This document shows positions 47,170 through 56,327 of a DNA stretch of 64,000 bases, one piece after another; positions within the stretch are counted from its first letter, which is position 1; every line of letters begins with the position of its first letter. The stretch comes from Flammulina velutipes. Its lineage: Eukaryota > Basidiomycota > Agaricomycetes > Agaricales > Physalacriaceae. The translations under genes were made by a program, and so were the position numbers. The notes beneath the pieces were generated by a model that had not been told where the DNA came from, did no database searches, and saw only the letters and a list, made by a program, of their open reading frames with translations. Location: assembly GCA_011800155.1 (NCBI GenBank), contig JAALGH010000011.1, positions 1,550,001-1,614,000 of the forward strand. Direction: 5' to 3'.

Positions 47170-49034
47170 ATGGTCTCGCCATTCGAGACGCCAGTACTCC
47201 CTCTATTAAAGACTGTCTTCACCGTTTGTGGCTTCCCTCTGTTCCGGAGATTGTGGCTGAAAATAGCCGTCTTCTAGTCCATCCTCGAAGTATTCATATT
47301 ATGTGTTGCCGGCTACATCCTCGCTGGGAAAGGAATCCTTGATAAGAAAACACAAAAGGTATGTACTCTGATTATTATTGACCGGGGAATATTCACTGAT
47401 ACTGTCCATAGCAACTAAATCGTCTGAACGTCTCCCTATTCACCCCGTCCTTGCTCTTCTCCAAAGTCGCGTTTTTTCTTTCACCTGGTGAGTTTCGTCA
47501 TAAGATCGTCAGAAGCTCCAGCCTAGAATGGAGTTATCGCGGGCATCCCTGCATTGTGGCGCAACCCTCTTACTCATTTAATTCCTAGCAAAACTACGCG
47601 AGCTATGGATAATACCTCTCTTCTTCGTCATTGTGACCGTCGTATCAATGGCAAGCGCCTTCGTACTCGGTTGGATGTTCCGCCTCAAAAGATCGCAAAG
47701 GTCGGTTCCTCTGTAAACATTCTAACCTTCTATTTTTGACGTCTCTTAGGGCATTTGGCATGGCAGCTGCTATGTTCATGAACTCGAACTCTCTGCCCAT
47801 AGCCTTGATGCAGAGCCTTGTTGTCACAGTGCCTGGTCTGAAGTGGGACGATGACGATAACAAAAACTCCATGCTTGGACGCGCCCTTACCTACCTCGTT
47901 CTCTACAGCACCCTCGGTATGGTCGTCCGCTGGAGCTATGGTGTCCGTCTTCTCGCTCAAGCAGACGATGAACCGACCATCCTTGGAATCGAAGAGGAAT
48001 CCGAAACCAGTCCCCTCCTCGGAACTGCAAACTCTGAAGCCACCCTACATAACGGGGACGACACCCATGCCACACTTCGTCCACAGGCTGCTCGCCGCCG
48101 CTCGAAATTCTACAACTCTTTCCCGAACTCCCCGAACCAATCGCGTGTTAACCTGCCCTCTCTGGATTCGGAGCCATCCTCAGGTTTCGCTAACTCACCG
48201 GTCGGCTCGGATACTGAATTCAGTGGCGACGAGGACGACGATGTGCTTCCTACGCACAACCAACATGCTCATCAAAGACGGTCTACCACTGACTCTGTTC
48301 GCCATTCCAGAGCCCATTCTACCGGCCTCAAGCATAACTTGCGTCAATCCAAGCGTTATATTGTACGCGGTTGGGTAGCGTTGAACGAATTTATGACTGT
48401 CCCACTCTGGGCTGCCGGAGCATCTATCATTGTGGCGTGTATTCAGCCCTTGCAGCATACGCTCGACGTGCACATGCAGCCACTCAAGGGCGCCCTCGCC
48501 AGTGCAGGGAACTGCTCGATCCCGTTGACCTTAATCGTGTTGGGCGCGTACTTCTACCCTTCTGCCGCCGACGCGGAGGAGCAGAAGAGCACATCTTTGT
48601 TGGACAACGTGAGGGCGATGTTCAACAGAAATGAGACGAACTCTGTGGTGAAGCCGCAGAAGGATAGTAGGCCCGGAGAGACGAAGACAGTGATCATCGC
48701 GGTGGTGTCGAGGATGATCATCACCCCGCTCTTGCTGTTCCCGCTCATGTTCCTTGCAGCCAAGTTTGACTGGCAGGAAGTATTTGCGGACCCCGTCTTC
48801 GTTGTGGCCAATGTATTACTGGTATCGTCTCCGCCGGCGTTGACGCTTGCCCAGGTACGTTTTCTCTCAATTCCATTTCATTTTACTGACCTGTGTTTGT
48901 AGATAACCCAAGCTGCCTCGGGTGACGCATTTGAGAGACTGATCAGTCGCACGATCTTCTGGGCATATTGTGTTGTAACACCACCTGCCACCATCTTCTA
49001 CGTGGTGGTTGGTCTTGTACTTGCCAAGGTCTAG
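47170..49034 (+). CDS. Auxin-efflux-carrier-like membrane protein (ECM3/PILS-like)
   Basis: Fungal members of the AEC family are ER or plasma-membrane carriers with uncertain substrate. Start MVSPFETPVLPLLKTVFT; an intron (GTTTGT..TTCTAG) joins SILEVFILCVAGYILAGKGI LDKKTQK, and further introns give QLNRLNVSLFTPCLLFSKVA FFLSPAKL, ELWIIPLFFVIVTVVSMASA FVLGWMFRL and FGMAAAMFMNSNSLPIALMQ, the AEC-type N-terminal membrane half. The middle is a long cytosolic loop, Ser-rich and acidic (ESETSPLLG, GDEDDDVLPTHN). The C-terminal half reads FMTVPLWAAGASIIVACIQP, AGNCSIPLTLIVLGAYFYP, VVSRMIITPLLLFPLMFLAA and VFVVANVLLVSSPPALTLAQ, then after an intron ITQAASGDAFERLISRTIFW and VVTPPATIFYVVVGLVLAKV. About 500 residues. 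Confidence 0.88.
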
Positions 49035-49312
49035 GCCTAACCTACATTCCATTCCCATAGACGATTTCCCACACACGCCCGCTCACGCATTCCTGTACTT
49101 ACTTACTTTCAACTATACCATACTTACTAGGGTTCCTTTTGCTGTACGTTAGTGTTGACTTTGATAATCGATACTATTTGACTGAAATATTGGTTTGTGT
49201 GCTTCAGTACCGTAACGTCCACATATTGACGCAAGGGCTTCAGACTGAAAAAAGCAAGAACGCCTCGAAGCTACAATTCGTCTTACAATATGGTATACAT
49301 TATGTATGTCAT

Positions 49313-50594
49313 TCACTGAGGGGGAAGATGTGATTGGATTTCCTGCTTCAGGCTGTCAATCATCTCCTTCTTGCCATGCTTTGGCGCCCATCCAAGACCT
49401 CTAGAGCGGTCAGCCCGGATGCGAGCATTGGTGCCGAGGAAAGGCCAGATAGGCTATAAGAGATCGCGTCAGCAAAGAACTAGCCTACGATGGGACAGGA
49501 GACATACACCGAAGAAGGCCGTCTTCTCCTCATCTGTGTACGAGCTTGGTTCAGGATTAGTCCCGAGGCCAAGTTCAACAAGCGCTTGGGATATGGCGGT
49601 GGCAACTTCTTTCATCGTGTGCTCCTCGGATTCAATGAAGTAGTAGCCTTCTGGTCCGTGTGCAGTCTCTGGGTTCTTGACGATCGCTTGGAAAAGAGTG
49701 ATATAGAAATCGACAGCTGGAATACAATCAGCGCCATTACATGACCATAGTTGAAAAATACTCACTGTCATCGACGGATACGTTGTGCCAGACGTTGAGA
49801 CCGTCACCGATCATGCCGCCTTGCTTTCTATACATGCTGGTCTTGACGATGGCAGGGAACTGGACGGAGTGGGTATTCTGTACGCCCAAGTCAGCAACAG
49901 CTCCATGAGCCAGCCCGTACACCGTTGGGGGGAGGACGAGGTATGAACGGATGTAGCCTATACCCCGAAGTCAGCGAGTCAACAAGGAGTATAGTATGCC
50001 GTGTTTACCTTGTTTATCTGCATCCAATATCAAGAGATCGGTCTTTCTATGGATCTGGCTTTCGGGGATTGCTGCTAATCGGTCAAGATCGAGGTCGGAG
50101 AAGATGGGGAAGTCGCTATGCAGCCCACGGGCGTCATCTTGGATAACACCTATACAGAAAATGGTCAGAAGACGATTCATGTAGAAAGAGATGAGGAAGA
50201 GGTACCGGTCCCAGATGTGTGTATGAGTGCGGGTTTCGAGCCATCTGTTTGGTGGTTCTTCTTTAGGCCGTCTAAGATTGCTTTGGCTGCGGCATCGTCG
50301 TCAGCGTCGACACAAGCGAAGACAACGTCGGCCCCGGATGCGGCGTCGGTGAGGATGTCAAAGTCTTTGTAACTGCCAACGATAGTCTTGATTCCTAGCG
50401 TGCTAAGCTTGTCTGCTTTGTCTTTGGAGCGGACAAGGGCGGTGATGCTCGACGGGTCGACGATAGTCAAGAGCTTAGAGAGAATGGACCCTCCCAGGTA
50501 GCCTGCATGAGAGTTGACTTCAAGAAGACTTGAATCGAAATAGCAATAGTAACGAACCGGTAGCTCCGGTGAAGAAGATCTTTGGAGAGGCCAT
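49313..50594 (-). CDS. Extended SDR, NAD(P)-dependent epimerase/NmrA-like
   Basis: Rossmann-fold oxidoreductase. The start MASPKIFFTGATG joined by splicing to YLGGSILSKLL gives the cofactor motif TGATGYLGG (TGxxGxxG). It continues VDPSSITALVRSKDKADKLS, GADVVFACVDADDDAAAKAI and LIHTSGTG, then a segment with FPIFSDLDLDRLAAIPESQI HRKTDLLILDADKQG, SYLVLPPTVYGLAHGAVADL, MIGDGLNVWHNVSVDD, VDFYITLFQAIVKN and GPEGYYFIESEEHTMKEVAT. The last exons read PIWPFLGTNARIRADRSRGL GWAPKHGKKEMIDSLKQEIQ and end at 49313. About 330-340 residues. Such proteins occur widely in mushrooms as uncharacterised nucleotide-sugar or carbonyl reductase-like enzymes. The typical YxxxK motif is not clear, so catalysis by the normal route is uncertain. 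Confidence 0.83.
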
Positions 50595-51220
50595 CGCAAG
50601 CCTAGTGTGTTGGATAGGGAGTCCAGTGCAGGCGCTTTTTATGAAGGTCCAAAAATAGGCTATGGAATGAGTAAGAAGCCGCTGTTAAGGTTGGTGTTGT
50701 TTGATGCCCCAGGTATCTTGTCAATCTGTCCATGCTATCAACTCGGGACCAACGGCGCCACACCTGACGGCTTCACCACTCGATGTGGGGGTTGAATACG
50801 CCAAACTGCAGCGAGTCTATGTTAAGAGGCACAGTCCGTTGACACAGTCTCGAACGTCAGTGAAGTCAAGATGAATGAACTGAGAAATTATGTGAGCGGG
50901 CACTCGTAAGGGTGAAAATAAACTTGCTGTTCCGGCGGGATTCCATTGATTATCAGCTATTGGTATGAACAGCGGTCGGGCTGCATTAACAGTAGGCCAG
51001 CGGTGATAGGGAAGACTTCCTCATGGTGGTGGTACGACTCGAAAGCATACGCGCCCTCGTGATCAAAGTACGTGACGTTACTACATAAAGCGCCACAGTC
51101 ACGGTTCCATCTTGTTTACGAACGACCACGACCAAACTACGACTATCTACTCTCTCTACTCTCTACGCCTGCCTTCCGCTCTTTTATACACGAATAACAC
51201 ACTATATAACGATCTCTACA
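50595..51220. other. Divergent promoter region with two GCGCCAC boxes
   Basis: 626 bp between the SDR start (50594, minus) and the one-TM protein start (51221, plus). GCGCCAC lies at 50755-50761 (160 bp from the SDR ATG) and 51090-51096 (131 bp from the plus-strand ATG). TATATAA at about 51204-51210 is very close to the plus-strand ATG. The leader before the ATG is rich in CTCTCTAC repeats. Confidence 0.5.
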
Positions 51221-51743
51221 ATGTCCGGAAACGCCTTATCTCCTCGCTCTGCTACAGGTAAGTATCGTTGCATCAAATCTAGTTCAATTTACTGACTCTT
51301 TCTCAGTCCTCGCCTTTGGGATCATTCTCCTCGTCTTCTTGATATTCATGTTCATCTATCTCTTGCCTATCATCCGCAATCCTCGCTGCGTACAAGGCTC
51401 ATGGAGGCCCACGAACGATGAAGAACACAAGGAACCCAAGAAACTACCCCGCTTGTCACTCGCCATTCCCAAGACATCGCCTTTCAAGCTGCGGTCACCT
51501 CTGAGCCTACTTAGCACCTCCTCGCCTATCACTCCTCCTCCGCCCGTGTACGCTGCGTCGAGCCTGTCAAGGACATCGCCTAGCCCCGATTACTCCTCTC
51601 AACCTCCCTCGCCTCGCGATATGAAATCTCCTCGCGCTACGCCTTTTAGCAACGGTCTTGGGACGTCTGGAGTCGGGTTGAGCACGAACGCGTGGAAGCA
51701 GTCTTCTCCCTATCAGGCTGGATTTGTTGGTCGACCTTTCTGA
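51221..51743 (+). CDS. Small single-pass membrane protein, Ser/Pro-rich tail
   Basis: Exon 1 encodes MSGNALSPRSAT; a GTAAGT..TCTCAG intron joins it to VLAFGIILLVFLIFMFIYLL PIIRNPRCV, one strong transmembrane helix of about 20 residues with no signal peptide. The rest, about 105 residues, is disordered and Ser/Pro-rich: KKLPRLSLAIPKTSPFKLRS, SPITPPPPVYAASSL, SPDYSSQPPSPRDMKSPRAT, ending YQAGFVGRPF. Likely a tail facing the cytosol with several proline-directed phosphorylation sites (SP/TP). About 150 residues. No family recognised. Confidence 0.7.
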
Positions 51744-52341
51744 GGAGTTTGTTTGTACCTATTCAGATTTCGCATACGTTTCTATCACTTTCGCTCTCAC
51801 AATGCATCCCCTTTATGGCCTAATGCTGGACGCTGAACATGCGGATACTTGGTTTGCCGGCCGTCTGGTGGCGTTGAAGCTCTGACGTACCACGGTGTAA
51901 TATGTTGGTAAAGCGACAGATCGACGGCGGTATCGGAAAAAACGACGATACTAGTTACGCAAATGACATGAAAGGCGTGGGTAATGTTATGGATCTCCAT
52001 GTATAAAGTTTACATGCCAGCTTTTGGATCTCAGCACCGAACAAGTGTACAACACATCTGTTTATTCTTTTTTTGTAAGCGTGTATGTATGTAAGTATAA
52101 CTTTGACCGACTCTAGCTCTCCAAGGACAGGTTGGAAGTACATAGTACAGTAAGTAGGATGGTGGCGCGTCAACACGTCGACTTGAACGATCGATGCTAA
52201 AGGGAGTGATACAGTAAAATCAGAAGGCTACAACGGACATTCTATGGGATTATAAGTAATACAACCAGCGCAGCCGGTGTTTTTCTATTTGGGTGTTGCT
52301 GTTGACGTTCGGGGTAACTGTGCGCGCGGCCAGCGTCGTCA
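51744..52341. other. Convergent spacer, no gene seen
   Basis: 598 bp of 3' flank. A GTGGCGC box (reverse of GCGCCAC) lies at 52162-52168. Nothing else is seen. Confidence 0.4.
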
Positions 52342-52793
52342 TCAGTTGTACCACCAGTTGACCTGCATGCGGCCAACGTCCTGGTTGGCCAGCTTGGAGA
52401 ACGCGGGAGGGCTGAGATCGATGCTGTCACCTCTGCAACCAGGGCATAGGTCGACAATCGTGGCGTCAACGCGCTTGTTACCGTCTAGATGGAGATTAGA
52501 GATGATGCACGACAGAGGGAAAAGGGGTGTGCGTACATTGGACGGTGATGTGCTTATAGCAGTGGGAGCCGCCGTTGTACTGCGAAGGAGGCAGCGCGAC
52601 GAGGTACTCCCAGTTCTGGTTTGGGGCGCCACAGGCGCCGTGACCGCCGTTAGGCTCGTACCATGTCGCTGGAGAGAGTGATTAGACTTTTGGGAGTTGG
52701 GCAAGAATGGGAAGCGAACTTACCATCACCAGTGTACGCGTGAGCGACAGAGAGAAGGGTAGCGAGAGCTGCGAGTTTGAACATCGAGAACAT
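52342..52793 (-). CDS. Small secreted RlpA-like double-psi beta-barrel protein
   Basis: Signal peptide MFSMFKLAALATLLSVAHAY. After an intron the mature part reads ATWYEPNGGHGACGAPNQNW EYLVALPPSQYN, SHCYKHITVQ and, after another intron, NKRVDATIVDLCPGCRGDSI DLSPPAFSKLANQDVGRMQV NWWYN. The pattern of TWY..GxGACG, VxDxCPGC and SIDLSPxAFxxLA is the RlpA-like DPBB of expansin-like, cerato-platanin-related and plant-like natriuretic peptide proteins; the catalytic Asp of true endoglucanases may be present in TIVDLCPG, but activity is not implied. Four to six cysteines suit a secreted fold. About 120 residues. Such proteins are abundant in mushrooms during growth on plant material or fruiting. Confidence 0.9.
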
Positions 52794-54125
52794 AGTGCAG
52801 TGAGAGAGTGTAGTTGAGCGGGAGGGTAGGTTTCTCAGTGAGTGAATCGTTAGCGGAGTGCTGGTGACTGGCTATCGAGGGACGGGACGGTGGGTGGAAT
52901 TCAACGGAATGCTGAAAGACCATTCCCATGTCATCCTTTTATACCCATGAAAAATAGTTCCCAGGAACGGTATGAAAAAAACGAGGGTGCTACGGGAGCT
53001 CAAAAAAAGTCCAGCCACACTGCTCACTTCGGAGAAGGGCCCACGACGAACAATCGCCGGATTTGATAAAATTTCTATACACGGAAAGTAAGCCTGGAGT
53101 AAAAGGCATGTACATTGAGCGGTAAACCTGTCTGCTTGCTGCTTTACTGCGGCCTGTACGACATATCGATGTTGAAACATTGATGGATGCAGGATTGAAG
53201 AAGGAGAAAACACGGAAGACGCGTGTATGACACAATCTGTGAATGAAACCTTGTCAATGAATGAACGGGAAATTACAGCATAGGACATACTGGGGATTTT
53301 GCCGAGGTAGACGATTGTCATAAAATCCGTCAGAGTAATTCAATGTTTAACTGTCGCATCGGTCTTTAAGCCGACTGATTACTCAGGCGCCCATCGGAGA
53401 GTTGAACTTGGACTGAGACTGAGACTCAGGTCCGGCAATTTGTGTGGACGAGGAGGTGAGGGAGTTTTTTGCAACCCCAAAAAATTTGCGACCGCGTCAC
53501 CTTGAGGCCTAAGCCTTGAGCTTGACATATTATCGGATGCGATCAGCGTGAGCGCGCGCAATGTGGCCAAACATTAAGGCCTTCCGTGAAATTTAAGGGG
53601 CCGCTATGTGGAAGAAAGCAAGCGTGAGAATGCGGTAGGTTAACACGAGGAAATGGGAGGCGGACCGAGAAAAAAATCGCGGGGATGACGGTCAGCGCTC
53701 TGAGGATGACGAGAGTAATTGAATTTACTGGGGAATTACTGGCGGCCGGTATGTCGTGACAAGAGAGGTAGACGAGCGTCAAAAGATCCGTGTGGCGCGG
53801 TGGGTATGAGGAGGGGAGCATACGGTCGATTTGTATTGCAGCCTCAGGTCAATTCGAAGGGATAGATAGGTATCTAGGCCTGGCCTGAGCTTGAGAACAC
53901 AAGTAAACTGGTGGGTTCGCGCCCCAGTTCCTTTAATCCGATGACCAGAAGAAGGTGAAGCATAATGGAAGGATGAAGAGTAGTGATGAACGGGGTCATA
54001 AAGGATGTCGCCCGCGCAATTCGAAGAGGACAGATGCGAGTGTCATTGACAGCAGTGGTAGTTGCATGCGGAAAATCGCCCAAAAAGGAAGGAACACGTT
54101 TTTTTCTTGGACGACGACGACGACG
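52794..54125. other. 1.3-kb divergent region, no gene seen
   Basis: Promoters of the RlpA-like gene (minus) and the ankyrin gene (plus). A GTGGCGC box lies at 53792-53798. Small frames (52872-53321, 53543-53821) lack recognisable features. A T-arm-like stretch at 53907-53930 was considered and rejected as a tRNA. Confidence 0.4.
52936..52945 (-). promoter_or_regulatory. TATA box of the RlpA-like gene
   Basis: On the minus strand the sequence reads GGGTATAAAAGGATGA, about 145 bp upstream of the start at 52793. Good TATAAAA match. Confidence 0.5.
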
Positions 54126-54506
54126 ATGTCAATGGCCAACATCTGGATTGCTGCCAGCGATGGCGACTTTGCACGAGTCAGCGAGCTCATCGAGTCAGGC
54201 ATCTCCCCCAACGCGTTCGACGATAATACATACACGCCTCTGCACGCAGCCGCGTCGTACGGTCATATCGATATCCTAGAATTCCTCGTCCTCCATGGCG
54301 GCGACGTGAACATCGCAGACGAGGACGGCGACACACCGCTCTACGTCGTCGAGAGTATCGACACTGCAAAATGGCTCGTGCAGCACGGCGCCACAATCGA
54401 AAGGGCGAACAGTGAAGGCTTGTCGCCCATCGAAGCTCTGGAGGAGGATTGGCCGCTCGTGGCAGAGTTCCTCAGAGCTGAGATTGAACTGAGAAAGATG
54501 GATTGA
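54126..54506 (+). CDS. Small ankyrin-repeat protein
   Basis: Protein of 126 residues made almost only of ankyrin repeats. The start MSMANIWIAASDGDFARVSE (54126) is chosen because the upstream open frame to 53955 has no ankyrin text and is basic and irregular. Repeats: ANIWIAASDGDFARVSELIE SGISPNAFDDN, then TYTPLHAAASYGHIDILEFL VLHGGDVNIADED, then GDTPLYVVESIDTAKWLVQH GATIERANSEG and a capping segment LSPIEALEEDWPLVAEFLRA EIELRKMD. The canonical TPLHxAA motif is present. No signal or membrane part. Related small ankyrin proteins exist in many fungi without known function; the likely role is protein binding. It has no intron in this reading. Confidence 0.82.
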   Translation: MSMANIWIAASDGDFARVSELIESGISPNAFDDNTYTPLHAAASYGHIDILEFLVLHGGDVNIADEDGDTPLYVVESIDTAKWLVQHGATIERANSEGLSPIEALEEDWPLVAEFLRAEIELRKMD

Positions 54507-54964
54507 AGGTGCGTACACTGTTTAGTTTAATAACAAATTTTGACCGGCAGATATGTCTTCTCAGATCCACCACTCGAATGGACCGCCTATCAACGAGGTT
54601 AGTATTTAATAGCACACATCTGCTACGATCGAACTTATTCGTTCCAGCCGTACTTGTCAATGATGTCGCAACTTTTGGCTACGTGCTTTGACCGTAGCAC
54701 ATCTTCGTCGCGGTATTCTTCCAATACCGTGCAAAGGGCATCCCCGACTACGTGCTACCTTTGTTCAGCCGTCACCATCAAATGTACTCGTATTGTTTTC
54801 TTGTTGGGTGCGTTGGTTGGCACAGCTTCCTCCCATCATCACTCTCTGACCTTTGCCAACAGGACCATTGTACTCTCTTTGACCTATTGTTTTTTGGGGA
54901 CCTTGTTACGCTTTTGAATATATAAATATGGGATGGAATACGACCCTCGGAAATTCCTCTTTTC
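54507..54964. other. Spacer with TATA-like box before the next gene
   Basis: 458 bp. GAATATATAAATATG at about 54916-54930 is a TATA-like element about 40 bp before the ATG at 54965. No gene is seen. Confidence 0.45.
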
Positions 54965-55699
54965 ATGGACGCCACTTCACAGTCGTACCAGATCCACAAA
55001 TCCATCATCCAGGAGGCTATTGCTAACCTCTCGCTCACACTCAACGTCCTTGCCGGTTGCAGCCCGTTACAAGTCAGACGGAGGTTCTACAACCGTTCAA
55101 AGACATCCATCACCAACGCAAAAGCTATTGCCGTCTATGCTTCGTATCACCTACAACACCCGCTACTTCCTATGCGTCTCAGGCTCCGTCATCCTCAACT
55201 CTTTACCACCCCCGATGCACAGGATTCCCATCGTCCCGCAGAGTCACGCGATTCGGATACTTCTTCCAATTTTCCCAGATTGAAAAGGGTTCGAGAAGAA
55301 TGCGAGGACGCCGATGTTGGGATGACGAAGAAACGACGGACCGACGGGATTAAGGAAATCCCCGACATAATGCCTCCGCCGTCTGACTGCAAGCCTCTTC
55401 CTCGTTCACCCCGTCAGCTGGCTCTGGCACGACGTCCAGATCATCGGTCGCCTTATGCCCGCGCCGCGCTGCAAACAGAGGCGCGCAAGTGGCGAATGGT
55501 GCTCACACAGTATCTGCGCATGCTAGAGAAGGATGCACCGCCGACGGGGGTGAAGGGGAAGGACGCCCCGTGGAAAGAGGTCAAGTGGAATGTGGAGGAG
55601 TCGCAGCAGGCAGTGATATGGGAATTGGAGACTAAGGCAAGGAAATGCGACAAGGAGCAATTCTGCAGAGAGTCGGCGCCTTTGAATGACAAGTCGTAG
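54965..55699 (+). CDS. Basic protein of unknown function, single exon
   Basis: One open frame of 244 residues from MDATSQSYQIHKSIIQEAIA NLSLTLNVLA, with a following part VRRRFYNRSKTSITNAKAIA. The middle is disordered, with FPRLKRVREECEDADVGMTK KRRTDGIKEIPD holding a likely nuclear signal. The C-terminal part is helical and charged: ARAALQTEARKWRMVLTQYL RMLEKDAPPTGVKG and WKEVKWNVEESQQAVIWELE TKARKCDKEQF. No signal peptide, membrane helix or recognised domain. Amino acid use changes sharply between the parts, so hidden splicing of the N-terminus is possible; the C-terminal helix region looks most constrained. A TATA-like element lies about 40 bp upstream. Confidence 0.5.
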   Translation: MDATSQSYQIHKSIIQEAIANLSLTLNVLAGCSPLQVRRRFYNRSKTSITNAKAIAVYASYHLQHPLLPMRLRLRHPQLFTTPDAQDSHRPAESRDSDTSSNFPRLKRVREECEDADVGMTKKRRTDGIKEIPDIMPPPSDCKPLPRSPRQLALARRPDHRSPYARAALQTEARKWRMVLTQYLRMLEKDAPPTGVKGKDAPWKEVKWNVEESQQAVIWELETKARKCDKEQFCRESAPLNDKS

Positions 55700-56327
55700 T
55701 AGTTTGGGATTGTGTTGTATTCAGAGTTGTACGAATGTTGTGACGCTCCTACTGTATTAGACAAGAACATTTGCTAGATCTCTGCGCACTTTGATATACA
55801 TTAAAAATGAGAGAAAAAGCCTAACTCACGACTAGTATTGGATATTAACAGAGCGAACGCGCTACCACTGCGCTAAACGCCCATATGAGGTCCCTCGATT
55901 TAAATTGTCCACCTAGTCAATCTGACCACTCAGATGAAATTCGAGTTGAACAGCATAGGATAATTCTGTTGTTGTCTTCCTCCTCAAGTCAAGTCCATTC
56001 TTATGCACATGCATGTTGGGTATATTTCAGAGTTTAGGTCATTGCTGCAAGTATACCTCCATATATGGCCGGAGCCGAGAGATGCGGCTAAGCGGATCGA
56101 AGGGATAGACCAGGATAGACTTGAACAGTGAGAACGAGCGTCTTGCGTTCGATATCGATTTGCACGACCACTACTTATCTTCATGTTGTCTCACACGTCT
56201 ACCCTTGATATTATCACGCACGACCCTTCGTTCCGATGCGACTCTTGTTCCGGCTACGAACTATGCGACTATGAGAGAAGTCTTTTAGGAGACACTCAAT
56301 TGGTAAATTTCTCAGCGCCAGGTCACC
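55700..56327. other. Gap holding a truncated tRNA-like fragment
   Basis: Apart from the tRNA-like sequence at 55812-55882, listed separately, no gene is seen. Sequence from 55985 to 56184 has a minus-strand frame without a recognisable feature. Confidence 0.45.
55812..55882 (-). pseudogene. tRNA-like fragment (Asn GTT-type anticodon loop), truncated
   Basis: Reading the minus strand from 55882: GGGCGTT then TA, a D-arm GCGC-AGTGGTA-GCGC, then TCGCT and a 7-nt loop CTGTTAA with anticodon GTT (Asn) preceded by T33. The next 5 bases (TATCC) do not pair with TCGCT, a GTCGTGAGTT like a T-arm 5' half follows, but the TTCGAnTC B box and the 3' acceptor strand pairing with GGGCGTT are missing. The A box is intact. 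It therefore looks like a decayed or recombined tRNA rather than a working gene. A tRNA-derived SINE head is an alternative. Confidence 0.5.

Noticed and set aside
53900..53935. GGTGGGTTCGCGCCCCAG looks like a tRNA T-arm on the plus strand
   Set aside because: No D-arm, anticodon arm or matching acceptor stem is found upstream.
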